64,000 bases of DNA from Heterobilharzia americana (GCA_944470555.2 OX104127.1:50334934-50398933), one strand, 5' to 3'. Shown: positions 9,851-22,724, counted from the first letter of the stretch. Numbers and translations: made by a program. The notes: generated by a model from the letters alone, not told the origin.

Positions 9851-11995
9851 AAACTACAAAGGAAATCTTCACTTCAGCCAGCCATCAAGACAAAATGGGA
9901 GACATCGAGCAACATCCCTGAAGGAACCTGTGTGGAAGAACACTGGAAGTCTTTGAAAGCTATATGGAAAGAAACCTGCACAACAGTATTAGGAAGGAAG
10001 AAGAAAGAAGACAAGGAATGGATCTCGACGGATACCTGGAAGCTGATAGAGGAGAGGAGGATGGTGAAGCAGAAGATAAACCAGTGCAAGGATGCTCAAC
10101 GACAAGAGGAACTGAGCACAATGTATAAAGCAATGGACAAAGAAGTGAAGAAGAGTGCACGCAAAGACAAAAGACACTTCTACGAAACACTGACAAGTGA
10201 AGCAGAACAGGCTGCAGGTAGGAGAGACCTGACGACATTGTATCAAATAACCAGGTTGCTATCAGGGAAGAGACCAACACAGATGAAACCAATAAAAGAT
10301 GATGACGGAAATGTAATTATCAAAAGAAGAGAAACAGAGGAAACGATGGGCCGACCACTTCAAGAAGCTCTTGAATCGACCACCACCTGCACTTCGTCCA
10401 GAAATACCACCAGCAACCCAGCCGCTGAACTACAAGTGGACATAAATCCTCCAACAAAAGTGGAAGTCCTGAACGCCATAAAGCTACTGAAATGCAGGAA
10501 AGCAGCAGGACCAGATGGGATCCCGCCAGAAGCACTGAGAACAGATGCAGACACAACAGCGGACATGCTCACACCACACCACTATTGCAGAAGGTGTGGA
10601 AGGAAGAGAAGGTACCTGCCTATTGATTGGAAGAAGGGTTACCTTGTCAAACTGCCGAAGAAGGGAGACCTCAGTGCTTGCAAGAACTGGCGCGGAATCA
10701 CTCTCCTGTCCATCCCAAGTAAAATATTAAGCCGCATCATCCTGGAGAGGCTAAAGGATGCACTGGATTCAAAACTGCGACCGGAACAGGCAGGCTTCAG
10801 GAAGTACAAATCATGTGCTGACCAAATTGCAACGCTTCGTATCATCATAGAACAGAGCATAGAATGGCAATCAGCTCTCTACCTCAACTTCATCGACTTT
10901 GAGAAGGCCTTTGACAGCGTCGACCGAGAAGTAATTTGGAAACTGCTTCAATACTACGGAGTACCGCAAACCTTTATCCGCCTCATTCAACAACTATATG
11001 AACATGCCACATGCCAAGTAATTCACAATGGGAAGCTCAGTGATGCTTTCGAAGTGAAGACAGGAGTGAAACAAGGTTGCCTACTATCCCCCATGATATT
11101 CCTTATTGTGGTGGACTGGATCATGCAGCAAACAGTGGGGAGCTGTGAGAAGAGGGGGATACGCTGGACTGCGGAAAAGAACCTAGAAGATTTGGATTTC
11201 GCCGACGATGACTTGTGCCTGATGTCACATAAACTTGAAGATCTACAGGCAAAAACTAACAAGTTGACAGAAGAGGCAGCGAAGATGGGACTTCAGGTGA
11301 ATATAGAGAAGACAGAAGAGATGAAGATACCGCACCACCACCAACAACAACAACAAACTCCAGTCACCATCAACAGGAGAAACTTAAAGGAAGTAACCTC
11401 CTTCACTTATCTAGAAAGCACTGTTTCAACTACAGGCGGGACGGACGAGGACGTCAAAGTCAGAATCGGAAAAGCAAGAGAGGCGTTCATTAGCCTGAAA
11501 CCAGTGTGGACATCTTCTGCACTCAGCATACAGAACAAGACACGGATTTTCAACATCAACGTCAAGTCAGTGCTCTTGTATGGTTCAGAGACTTGGCGCG
11601 TTACAAAAGGGATTTCCAATAAACTATAGACATTCATCAACAACTGCTTACGCTCGCTACTGGAGATCAGATGGCCAGAAAGAATAAGCAACAAGGAACT
11701 CTGGGAACGAACCAACCAAGAAGCTATCACGCAACAAATATGCAGGAAGAAGTGGAGATGGATTGGGCATGCACTGAGAAGGCCGACTGAGGACATCACG
11801 CGTCAGGCCCTCGAGTGGAATCCCCATGGGAAGCGACGAGTTGGACGTCCAAGGGTGACATGGAGGAGGTCGTTCGAGGAGGAAATGAGAGGTTGTGGGC
11901 TGTCGTGGAACCAGGTTCAAAAGATCTCAGAGAACAGAGGTCACTGGAGGCGTGCTACTGAAGCCCTATGTTCCACTAGGAACCCAAGGGACTAA
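9848..11995 (+). pseudogene. reverse transcriptase and C-terminal domain of the RTE-like element
   Basis: The frame is open for 593 codons to a TAG at 11627-11629. That TAG replaces a CAG expected from the family (KLQTFINNCLR), and the same frame then continues to a proper TAA at 11993-11995, so one point mutation splits the protein. Motifs, numbered from 9848: AGPDGIPPEAL near 220-230, AGFRKYKSCADQIATLR near 313-330, motif A FIDFEKAFDS with catalytic D at about 350, GVKQGCLLSPMIF near 416, FADDDLCL at about 451-458, then LLYGSETWR and the GRPRVTWRR tail. A pair of compensating frameshifts lies between about 10575 and 10620: the other frame there reads PLLQKVWKEEKVP, as the family requires. 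The GTG at 9848 is not a true start. Confidence 0.8.
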
Positions 11996-12019
11996 TAATA
12001 AATGATAATATAATAATAA

Positions 12020-12032
12020 TACTATGCTGATA
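12020..12032. repeat. right target-site duplication of the RTE-like insertion
   Basis: Second copy of the 13-mer found at 9497-9509, directly after the AT-rich microsatellite tail of the element. Confidence 0.8.
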
Positions 12033-13800
12033 TGTCTTTTCCTCCTTATATTTCCTCGTATTCTCCTCTTTTTTCAGCTTGATGATTCGAGGAATTTTCA
12101 TGATCCTCTTTATTTCAATGAAATTATGTGAAGTGATGAACAGGCTTAATTACAACAGCAACAATGACAAATAAACAACGACTGTAATAACAGCCTAATG
12201 AGAATATTTTCTATAAGCATTATTATTATTATTATTACTATTATTGCATTTCTGTTTGCCTCCTATGAGTAAAGTGCGTACTCTGTGTTATGTTTTTTGT
12301 CTGTTATTTTATGTTTTGCCTTAATTTTTTTTGTCACCTTGACAACAAAACTAATTAAAATGGATAGCCTCCATGACTACTGGAAAAATACACTGTGAAC
12401 AAACAGCCATTCACCTATATATTATCTGTGGATAATGGATATACAGACAAATCTTTTCGTTTGTGTATACCTTTAGATTAGAGTATAGACTTAAAGAGTA
12501 GATGTGATTCATTTTCGATTATTTCATTGTTTTCCTATTGCTCTTCTGCTAACCTTTACTGGTTTTGGATATTTCTCTCAGTGTGTGTGTGTGTGTATGC
12601 TCTTCTGTGTAGAGGAACGGACAAAAGATGACCAAGTACTGTGAACTATATATTATTGTTATTATATGTATCGGTGTGTACATTATTTCCATGTGTGATG
12701 ATCAGATCAGCATCCTTTCATTCCTTCCATAGATTAGGATTATACTCAAAATGTGATAATGTTTAGTTTTCATTCATGTATGTGTGTGTATACATGTGTG
12801 TGCTTGCGCCAGTTGTGAAAATCTTTCTGCTATTATCTGTATACATCTATATGTGTCTCCAGGAGTTTTTTTTGATACATCACTATTCTCACAATACACT
12901 TACAAATACTTTCTACTGGGGATATTATTTTTGTACATTTTATCAGCGTTTAATTTACTCATTTTTGTTCATCAATCATTCAATTGCTGCCTTGTTTAGA
13001 TTCAATGCAAATATCATTATTGAATAATCTTTTCATTTTATTATATTCATTGTGTATAAGCTGTGAAAATGATTTTTTGTGTGTTTTGGATTCTGTTTGA
13101 CAATATTGTCTTTATCTTCTAATGTTTATGCGTACGCATAGTTCACTCTCATTTACATATGGATAACTGATTTGTTAAATCATCTGTCTTCAAATTCTAA
13201 TATGTTGGTATCTATCATGTATGTTAGGTTAATAGATCGGTTATCTTACTACATACTTGGGGTCATATGGGAAGTGAAACAAGCTTTTTTGACCAAGGCA
13301 GTTGGATATTCATAACCTGTTTCAACCACAACCTTATTTTCCCCAAGGTTGTTTCATGTTAGATATCACTAAGTGTAACTGTTGGTAGAAAGTTAAAATG
13401 TATCCAGTTTCGTTTGTGTGATTCAATAGGTTAAACAGTAAACTTTGATGATCTATGATGACATTTTGAATACTTTATATTTTAAAAGTCGTGGCCCCAT
13501 ATTTCTGCGTGATACTACATACTACTACAAAGGGGTGTAAGCAGTTCCAAACGGGTCATCAGCACACTTCCAGATGACTTTGATTCAAGAGACTGATAAT
13601 CGTTTCGTTGACTTTGGTCTGAGCGCATCAGCTGTAGCCTGTAGATTGATTTACTTAATCAGCTGATTTGTCCGAACCTCTACGACTCTCTCTTCCTTTC
13701 TTAGATGCTTAAACAGACCGGCAATGCTTAAAATCAAATCTTGCTTTGCTAAGACTCAGTTTTAGGTGACAACAATAATGGTTGTGTTGCGGTCTAAGTA
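12033..13800. other. unannotated AT-rich sequence with short microsatellites
   Basis: Contains an (ATT)n-like run at about 12221-12247 and a (GT)n run at about 12579-12596. The 12776-13027 open frames are low-complexity AT-rich reads with no motif. Nothing else recognised. Confidence 0.45.
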
Positions 13801-13804
13801 TTTG

Positions 13805-14020
13805 TTTTTGCTGACTTCAGGCTGGTATTCATCATGAACTGATATCGGTTGGATAAACATTGAAAACCTAAGAGCGCTGGATATCTGTTTCTTCTCCACT
13901 ACGCGATTCTTCAGCAGTGAGCACCCATGACCTCGTTGGGGACCAAACCCAGGACCTTCAGGCCCTGCGGCCAGGACGTTATCATTGAACCGCTGGGTTG
14001 GGATCCAATGATTCATATTT
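13805..14020 (-). repeat. tRNA-derived hammerhead SINE (family A), full length
   Basis: On the minus strand the head reads caacccagcggttcaatg (A box) and ctgggtttggtcccc (a weakened B box). Then comes the hammerhead region at about 13920-13875 and the tail ending gatgaataccagc. The 5' core CTGAAGA is kept, but stem II is replaced by unrelated sequence and the GTC triplet reads ATC, so the ribozyme is broken. Arrangement and length match the copy at 4130-4350. Confidence 0.75.
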
Positions 14021-14739
14021 TTTATTTCTGTTAGTTTATGATAAATACCAACCTAAAATCAGTAAACGAATCCCCACAGACCTCCAAATTGAATAGTTTT
14101 TTTTGTTGTTGATAGATTTTTCCAGGATATCTTATATGAATTACTCATTTTATTCCGTAGTTTGGTTGAGTAGAGCTCTTCTTACCAGAATTTACAGTCT
14201 GGTGTTGCTTCGAATTAAAGTAACATCAAGAAGGTGAATGAATTGCATTGATTGACTGACTCTAAGGGGGCAATATAGCAGCTCTTTCTTACTTTCATCC
14301 GAAACGTTACATCACATTTCTTTATTTTCTTTCCACCTCCTTTGTCCTTCTACGGGTTCTGGTTACATTTTTAAAAAATATTTCTAAGTCCTTTTTCTTG
14401 TACCATTTGTATTTTGATGTGTTAATGTGAGCTGCAGTAACTTAGATCATTATGGGGTACTGTGACGTTCCACGTTGACATTGATTGGCTGACATCTATA
14501 GTCATGAAGCCAGTTATGTTATGCATACATTTCATATGAAGTTATCAAACTGTGGCAAAGATGGCATTTTTCCTTAGAATTATTTAGGAATATTTACGCT
14601 TTGGATAGCTTGTAAAGGTACTTACGTACATTTTAGGGAAGCTATTAAAGTAGGGCTTCAACGTGAACGTCGGACCCAAGTTTTTGACCTAATCAACAAG
14701 TATGTGTTAGAAAATATCACTAGTGAGACACATGCACTA

Positions 14740-15300
14740 ATTTTGGTGTTAGGTTATGGGAGTTAATCGGCAGGAAGTCCTGATCCAAGGCTCGTTTGCT
14801 ATTTGCTAACTTGCATCACCTGTAGCGCTGGCGAGATATCTGACTATCTATTAAATGACAAGTATACTGCGCCGCAGTTTGTTCTTCCCTGTTATACGGC
14901 TGTGATGCGGTCGTTAAAAGTTGAATGTACGAACCAATTATATGTTTTTTGATCACAAATGTTTTCGTAGCATTTCTCGTGTTTAGTGGAATCATCGTAC
15001 GAGCTATGTTGAGATCAAGAAAAGAGTATTAGACAAGACAGTTGATAAAGTTGTGAGCTTTCATCGGCTGCGATAGCCTGGATTATGTACTGCGCCTAAT
15101 GAACCACCGCCTACCTAAAAGTGAAACGCTATCGGAAGTTGCATTAGGTTGTAAGAGGGTCCAGGGAGGCCAGACCAAGACGTCACCGTCCTGTGAAGTA
15201 CCTAACTTTTGGTCTGAGCGGTGTGGGGAGATAGAGACTATCAGGCAGGGGTCCTCGAGACAGACGGAATCATTGATTAGTGACTCTTAGTTGCATAGAT
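14740..15300 (+). pseudogene. 3' fragment of RTE-like retrotransposon family 2, plus strand
   Basis: Reading through frames gives KARLLFANLHHL and RWRDI, then SSLLYGCDA, FDHKCFRSISRV and VSFHRLR. The frame at 15099-15290 gives MNHRLPKSETLSEVALGC followed by KRVQGGQTKT. These are successive pieces of the C-terminal domain of the family seen at 0.78-2.13 kb, in order and on the opposite strand. Several stops interrupt it. No reverse transcriptase motif A or C lies upstream, so the insertion is 5' truncated. Confidence 0.7.
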
Positions 15301-15989
15301 TGACGAGTTGGTGTGATGACAGCTTGCGTCAATTTACAGTACATTAGGACACTCAACCTATATCATTGTGGGGGGGGGGTTCTCTGTCACTTCCTGCACA
15401 CTTTACAGTATCAGAATTCCAGAAAATCTATTATAAACCTAGTAACTAGTAGGTGGTCAGTTGTCGTTCAAATAGATGCTTGGTGAATAATTACTTGGTA
15501 TTAAATAAGGAGGGTGGCATCGGTCAGGGAACTAATGAGAATTGGGAAACGCTGTACATTTGTTTTGATCTAGTTTGAAGATCCTCAGCAGTAAAAAGTA
15601 AGCGTAAAGGCTTTCAATCTCATGACATATTTTATTCGATAACTTCTGTACAACTGTATACAGTCTATGGTTACAGTATGTATTAGAATTACTAGATAAG
15701 TAACACTTTTTCAAGGTGAAAGTTTGATAATATAATCCATAAATCGTAAAAAAACAACTCAGTTAGGAGAATAAAAATGGCAAGGGAATAGAAAAACAGC
15801 CAAAATTGATGTTGATTTATATTAAAGGGTGGACAGGACTTTAGAAGTACCAAGAAGAAACAGACCGCTTGAACTAACAGTAATAAATCAGTGATAGCGT
15901 AAGTAAACAAGATTCTCAGAGTGAAGTATAATCGGTGGATCAATAAATAATATGACTACATAAAGATGCGCTTATTTAATAGTCTTGAC

Positions 15990-16105
15990 TGTAAGTTGGT
16001 AATAATCATGGACTGACATAAGCTGGAGAAACACTAAAAACCTGTTATTATGTCATAGTATGGGACTCCTCAGCAGTGCAAAACCGTGACTAAGATAGGA
16101 TGATT
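15990..16105 (-). repeat. partial hammerhead SINE (family A)
   Basis: The minus strand shows gcactgctgaggagtcccatactatgac followed, after decay, by the tail cagcttatgtcagtccatg. CTGAGGA is an acceptable 5' core, but GAAA has been lost (ATAA), so the ribozyme is inactive. The tRNA-like head is missing. Confidence 0.6.
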
Positions 16106-16109
16106 GCAT

Positions 16110-19100
16110 TTACACAGAAGATCAAAACGAAACAGAAGCTAAATTACAAAATGTACATCCATTTAAATTTATCAGCAGATATGAAATCAGTGTATTATTA
16201 AGATCGGTTAATCAGTGTTCTGGCCCTAAGGAAAATGTGCATACTACAATACCATGCATGGAGGGGGGAACGAATAGTCTAACCCTTCAGCAAAGACTAA
16301 AATTAGTTGTTAGCTTGACATACTATGCGGCTAGGGTTATCTTAGGGGAGAAGACAAAGTCCATGCTTCAACACAAACCTAAACAACATCTAAACAAGTG
16401 TATCTCATCCCATTGTGTCTTTACATATTTATGTGAACGCACACATAGGGAGTAACTATCGTGACATACAGTTAATAATGGCGGAATATATGTGCCTGAG
16501 TGGCTCCTAAAACAAATGACCACTCATAGTTTGATAAGTGAAGACAACGTCCTTCCACATCGATCAAAAACTGATCATACAACTGGTATGAAGACAGTCT
16601 TTACTGAACTATATAGTTATGCTTGAGGTCGAATACTTAGATTTATCGATACCCTTGCTATCCGTTAGTTTATACAGGCCTTTATATATTCAAAAACAAT
16701 TTATACACCTTACTTGATCTTCTTATTTTTCCTCTCTTGTTTTCATTTTGCCCGTATTATCTTTCTTATTTTATAATTCCTTTGGCTTAATTAACCTTCC
16801 ACAGTTTTCATATAAATTATTTAACATGTAGATGTGTGATCAGATAATTTGAAATGTATAACTCTGATATATCACGTTTCAGATAATCTCCATCTTCTCA
16901 TTATGCTGTTTGAGAACATAAGGATAGAAATTTGGAATACAACTTTATTTTTAGCAGCTCATGAAGATTCTGGCTGCGTTTTCCTTCTGTATACAAAGGT
17001 CAGATGGAGGAGACTTGATGCTGATAGCCTCTGTGAAGCAAAGTAAACGTAATGTCATCTGTGTGCGGATGGACATTAGTTTCATACCCTGTACTCATTA
17101 CATGCCTGGCAGTTTCATTTGTGAACACTTTGGTTTCTGTCAGTCATAAATTCCTATAAATGTGCTCAGAATAGCTCGTAGAAGCTCTTCTTTCAGTTTT
17201 ATGGATATATTTAGCCTCCCCCCCCCCACCCCCCAAAGTCCATATAAATTTGTCGATACAGCTGAAGGTAACGCCAGAAGTATATTTACTTAACATTGAT
17301 TTAGTGTATGGTGAGACCAGTCTCGTTAGAGTAAAACACATTTCTAACACCTCTGTAATTCTATTTTCAATTTTTCTGATTTTATGTTTCCTCAGTTGAA
17401 GGTGGATTGAAGAATTGAGTTATATTCAGAGGTTTGATGTTTAAATTTCGTCGGCTCCCATGTTGTACATTTCATTATAGACTTCTTTCAGTATTCCTTT
17501 TATTATGACTGATCTCAGCAACAGAAAACTCTTCCAGTCTGCATTTTGAACACACTGTTATTGCCATGTTGAAGAGAATCGTCATGGGAATGTGTTTGTA
17601 TTTGATGAGATAAAATTTAGTGCTCTGCCCAAGTTCCTTTACTGTGTACGATTTCTTTCGTTCGCACCACTACTTCGTTTAGTATTGAGATTTAAAAAGT
17701 TGATTCTCGTGTTTATGCCTCATCGTGAGGTGAATGACTGGATGGAATTTATTGGGCATGATCCTCGTCTATTCCCGTGATAAAGACGCCAACAACTTGA
17801 CTACATTTACAAGTTCTCTCCCCAATTTCTGACTCCAGTTGAGTTTGTTTGAGACCGAGGAAGAAGGTATCAGCTAAGGTGAACCTTAAATTGTAGGTGT
17901 ATGACTGCTATATCTGTTTACCTTTACAGTTGGTTGTTGGTCTGAGACTGAACCTATTTTGTGCAGAGAAACAGCAGTTGTCTGAAATCCCCTTCAGACA
18001 AGGGAAATATTTCAAACTGTTGACTAATTATCATGTCATCCAACGGTACGCTACTGGACAGTGAACTGACTTCACATCATACGATGGATTTATCCGATGT
18101 ATTCACCTGATGATCTGGGTCCTGGCTGTAATAAAATTTATCCTTCAGAATTTGCATTGCCAACCTTCTCGTGATCACTTCCAGTTGTCAGGCCAACGAA
18201 AGAGCCAGTTTACTACATGGTGAATTCGTTATGCACATCATGGATTATCAAATTAGGTTTGATATGCGAACTTTATGGAGATCAAGCATAAAATGGTAGA
18301 TACAAACCCCTTACTTTCATATCAGATTCTTCTTAGATTCCTCTTTGACATTCTCACTTTCTTTATTTGGAACCTCCTCAGAAAGCCGAGAATTATACAT
18401 CTAATCATTTCATCCATTTTAACGAAGTGGGAAGCTCTTTCGCCTTTAGAAATAAGAATTCAACAAGTATTTTGTAAGTTTTCTAGTCCTAAGGTGTGTT
18501 CCTCTAAAAGGATGTTTGACTGTGTAAATGAAGACAAATAGAACTAATTTCTGATGTTGGCCAGCTTTGATTTCAATCAACTTAAATCTTACTTTTCAGG
18601 TTTCAACTCACAAAGTTGATTGTATAAATTCTGAAATTAACTGTGCCGGACGTGAAACTTAAATCCGAGACGTAAAGCCTTACTTTCAATCATGCTTAGC
18701 TTTACATTAAGTAGATTACAAGATATACCTTTCGGGGGTTGTAGAGAATTCCTTATTGTGAACAAATCTGAATTGTACTAAGGTCATTCGTAGTTCACCT
18801 TTTTAGAAGTGTTTGAGGTCGAATCTATGTGATATGCAGATAATCCGAGTCAATCAAATTGAATTTATTAGGAAGTCGTAAGTACATAGACTTCCTGTAG
18901 GAGAATGAAGGATTAAAAATATAGAATTAAACTTCATTACATAAGATAAAATTCAAATCAATATTAATTACAAACGAACCCCGTGAAATCTACAATAAAA
19001 CTAACCGAAATCATTGGAGCTCCAAATCAGTTCAGTGTGTCAAACACCACTTCTCTTGTCAAAACAACGAATGTCCTGATTCATACAACCAACTCACTTG

Positions 19101-19127
19101 ATTTGAACAGTTTGGATAACTCATAAC
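16110..19127. other. unannotated sequence left of the large inverted repeat
   Basis: Holds a cytosine tract at about 17218-17237 (nearly uninterrupted C with one A). Open frames of 60-90 codons (16237, 16849, 17592, 18275) show no domain I recognise. No tRNA-like boxes of note. Confidence 0.4.
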
Positions 19128-20024
19128 TCAGTTATTGTCATCGTTTACAAGAATTGTGAACATTAGTGTTTGATATTAATCCAACAGAGTGAACTTATAG
19201 TGTCTTCCGAACAAACATGTTACAGCTCAGTAGAAAGGTGTATTCTCAACATGAATGAAACCCATTTGTCATACAAGATATAAACGTGCGTCATACAGCT
19301 CTGATATCAGAATCTTTACCAATGAGTTATTCAAGTCACTATTGATCCAGTGCAAGACTAGATCACATGGACAGATCAAAAATAGAATGACAACAGATTG
19401 GTTGATGAATTCTAACATCTGATTTGAATCTAACGATCGGGTATGCAACATTGTCGATAAGTAAGTGATTTTATATTAATAAAAGTGATCTGAAGGCAAA
19501 CCTCCCTAAGCAGCAATAACAGGTATGAAACTAACGTTAGAGCTATTCAGGTCACGATCAACCGCTTGTAGGACAGGTATATATAAATGAGTTCAAAAGA
19601 TTACCACGGAAAAGATAATTTGGTGTTGTAAATAACCGTAATGTTCGCTATCAAATAATCAGTTTCATATCCTCTACAGTTATGTGGGAACTTGGTAATA
19701 GTCTCAGTAGCTTAGTGAGAAGCCTTTTTAATTGAATACCATATGATAGAAATTTAAATACCTCGGTAAAAATATCAAATTTCATCAAGATTGAGGATTT
19801 CAGATTGCGATAAAAGCCAGTCAGTACAAAACTGACGCAAAGGAATACTTCCAGCTTAAAGTCTTCTCACACGGAGTAGCCTACGTGTCTGGCTTTCAGT
19901 GCATGCTTCTTATCGAAGGCTGTCAATGAAATCCTTCAACGTGACGACTTAGTGGACTGTCGCGTTACAGTGATACGCCATGTTTTGAAATAAGATGATG
20001 GAAGCCAAACTGCTAATAACCCTG

Positions 20025-20155
20025 CTAGATCCAGTTTGCGTACTTGTTCGAACTCATCACGGTGGCATACCTGCAGTCACGGTGATTAGAACCTATGTCC
20101 TTCAGTTCTGACGTCAGAGATATGACCGCTGAGCCATTCAGGCCAAGGACGATCA
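20025..20155 (-). repeat. tRNA-like SINE remnant in the left arm
   Basis: On the minus strand the A-box word tggctcagcgg (about 20140-20130) and a B-box-like ggttctaatc (about 20090-20080) are spaced as in a tRNA gene, but no cloverleaf closes. An identical copy on the plus strand at 34414-34544 is part of the other arm. Confidence 0.55.
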
Positions 20156-20384
20156 TAATTAGGACGGGATTACAAACGTCACTTCATATCAGCAAAAAAG
20201 GATAGATAGCTACATTGGCTACCCACCACTGGTGGATAAGTCATGTAAATAACAAAGTCTCGTAAAGAGTCAATCGTGATCTTAATTGCTGCCTGCCTGT
20301 CTGTGACTTGAGTACGCTGCAATGTGGATTTGGAACATCGCAGGAACATCAGTTTCTTCATCGTTGTAGAAACGCCTAACTGTC

Positions 20385-20455
20385 AAATGCTGACAAACCA
20401 GAAATACAGATCGAACAGCGTTTCCTGCCGATTGACTCACATCAACTAACAAAAA
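20385..20455 (-). repeat. short dispersed repeat (family E)
   Basis: The minus-strand phrase tcaatcggcaggaaacgctg and its continuation toward gtcagcatttg recur in diverged form at 28530-28610 (minus) and 47560-47700 (plus, cgatcgccaggaagccctg). Repeat class unknown. Confidence 0.45.
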
Positions 20456-22539
20456 AAGGCTACTTACATTTAGAATGGAATTTAGTGCACCGACATGTCA
20501 CATTACTCCACCCAGCAGCGACATTATGACCTTTTCTAAAGATCTGTAACAACACTACTTACATGACCGACATATGGGTCACCATTCGGTGACAAGACAT
20601 TGCTGTCATCCATCTTTTATCTAGACACCTAAGTTAACAATTTTAGTCACGTGGCAGGGCGTCAGTGTGAAGAAGTCCAACACGCTACGGTCAATTGATG
20701 TAGTTGTTCGAGCTGCTGACCAGGAAAGCCAGAGATGATATGTGCACCACTGAGTACTGGTAGACCGTACTCACGTGACGACATTAGGCCTCCACGTGCC
20801 CCCAATGGATCCCAATCATAGTTGACTTAGGGGTTATAGGGGTTGGGGAGATCAGTGGTCTGGATCCCCAAAGCAAGGATTGTACTCAATGAGCTGAGAG
20901 CACTCAAGTCTAAATGGAAGGAATTCAAATTCCTTATTTCGGTGGTAACGGCTGTATGTTGAAGCAGTCTTACGTGGTGTGGTGTAGTCAGCCTTGAAAA
21001 TGGTTGCTAGTATTCTGTTCACGACAGCATTATCGTTCGTTCTCAGCAGCCAAAGCCTGTTTCTAAGGCAGCCTGAGGAGAATCCGTTTCATTACAAGAG
21101 GTGTGCTACAACACTCTCCAATCAGTGAGACATTTCCCATGCTAGTCTATCCACGGTGGAAGGAGGGGTACGATGAACGAGATAACAACCCGGCGAATGT
21201 GGATAAGCTGAAGCCTCATGTTTCAGAGAGAGGGAGAGAGTGAGAGAGAGATTCCTTGATCAGATTTGAGGTGGATGGTGGACAGAGTGTCCTGACAGCA
21301 GTGTTCGCTTTTATCTAGTTGTGCTGCCAAATATGTCTCATGCTCGGTGAGGGGATCGATCCCTCGAATCAACAGACCACAACATCCAAACTGATGACAT
21401 CTTCTCTGGAACTGGGAGGTGCGACGAAGATTGGAGTGAAATTCTTCATCTAAACACTTTGGCAAACACTTTCACTTCACAATAATATCTTCGAAGATGT
21501 GACATATCATGGGAGAGTTATACCAATGGATTCAATATTTATATCTGTGAGGTAACATAACGTCATCAAGTCTACAAGATGAACACATATGGATAGCACT
21601 TCGTGAAGTCTATCTGAATACTGACTGAATATGAAGTGAATATAAGGTTCCCATTCATAACCATTTCCTTATGGAGACAACAGTCCACAACTCTATCATC
21701 ACTTCTCCACTACGCATTCATGACTATTCATTCAGACTGTTAACTTTGAAGTGAGATTATTGCAAATGTCATTTGTAACTGCTGAGAATCTGTCTGTTTG
21801 ATGATTGAATCATGGAACGGAGGTTGTCCTCCACTTGCACAGGAGTTTCGAAACAGACTAGTCATGGTTGAATGGAATGGAGAAAAGTTGAGTTTTGTTT
21901 GAATAGTGATTCAGTGTAAGATTGTTACTTGCCTACTTATTTGTTTGAATCAGTAAGCTACACGAAGTAGCCATTGACAGCGCTGATGGTGATCTTTCAT
22001 TGAAAAGGATGAATGATCACATATACTTACCTGGGTGTAGTAAATGGTTGAATATGTGAAATATGAATCACTCGTATGGAAGTGTATCAAGTTATGCATT
22101 GATATTTGGATGGAATTTGCTTCTATTGAGGTGATGATTAGTTAATTATCAGGCGTTGCTATTGAATAATTCAAATGTGAGTCTGACTCATTGTTCACAT
22201 CTAGTATATTGTGGCTAATGGATGAATATCGTTTGAAGTTACTCGTGTATTGAAATGGTTTAGTATTTTGGTCTAATTGAAGGATTTTGATGAAGGGGAT
22301 TTACTTGTTTTTAGGATTGAAAGTTGATTACACCGATCGTTTGATTTCAACATGAAGCAGTTAACTTTGATTGATTATGCTAGGTGATTGATCTTCAGTT
22401 ATTCAGTTGTCAGCCACTTTAATTTTACTGTTTGTGTGTGTGTGTATGTTGTGAGTTTGTTGTTGACAGGAGTGTGAAATGTCACTGTAAATAAACAAGT
22501 ATACGCTTGATGTCAGATTGTTATTGACCATAAACTGAA

Positions 22540-22625
22540 ATCACTAGGAATCGAACCCAGAACATTTACGTTGCGCAGTCAGCTTCTTACCACTGAGCCG
22601 CTATGTTGATACCAATTGGTTCACT
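22540..22625 (-). repeat. tRNA-like SINE head in the left arm
   Basis: The minus strand reads gcggctcagtggtaag (A box) and gggttcgattcctag (B box, near consensus) with normal spacing. This is the same head as in family A repeats. It sits about 100 bp from an oppositely oriented family A tail (22725-22845). The right-arm twin is 31944-32029 (plus). Confidence 0.65.
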
Positions 22626-22724
22626 TTTTCTACTTTTTTCAGTTCATGTTACTGAGAAACCTCCATCCAATGATGTTTTTTGAGTAACTGTTTTCAAATT
22701 CGACTTGGTTGACCCCGCCGGTCA

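Larger units (their letters stand above)
9510..12019 (+). mobile_element. 5'-truncated RTE-like non-LTR retrotransposon (family 1)
   Basis: About 2.5 kb between two copies of a 13-bp target-site duplication. It begins inside the apurinic-type endonuclease, runs through the reverse transcriptase and a C-terminal domain, and ends with a TAATAATAA/TGATAATA tail rather than poly(A). Such simple-repeat tails and the C-terminal LLYGSETW...GRPRVTW domain are typical of RTE-type elements; the schistosome SR2 group is the nearest I can name, from memory. A longer, more decayed copy lies at 40818-44170. The good preservation of the long RT frame suggests a relatively recent insertion. Confidence 0.8.

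Noticed and set aside
10000..10600. Minus-strand frames of 70-110 codons over the RTE-like element
   Set aside because: They are antisense shadows of the reverse transcriptase, rich in S and L as expected for the reverse of a lysine- and glutamate-rich gene.
17216..17237. Cytosine tract as a regulatory element
   Set aside because: A simple homopolymer run with no associated gene; there is nothing to support a role.
20830..20848. G-rich run that might form a quadruplex
   Set aside because: Only three runs of four G are present close together; a fourth run is missing, so a standard intramolecular quadruplex is not supported.
21200..21470. The 80-codon frame shared by both inverted repeat arms as a conserved gene
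   Set aside because: Its identity in the two arms follows from the arm identity as a whole; the peptide ends in a microsatellite-like SLSLSPS and has no domain.
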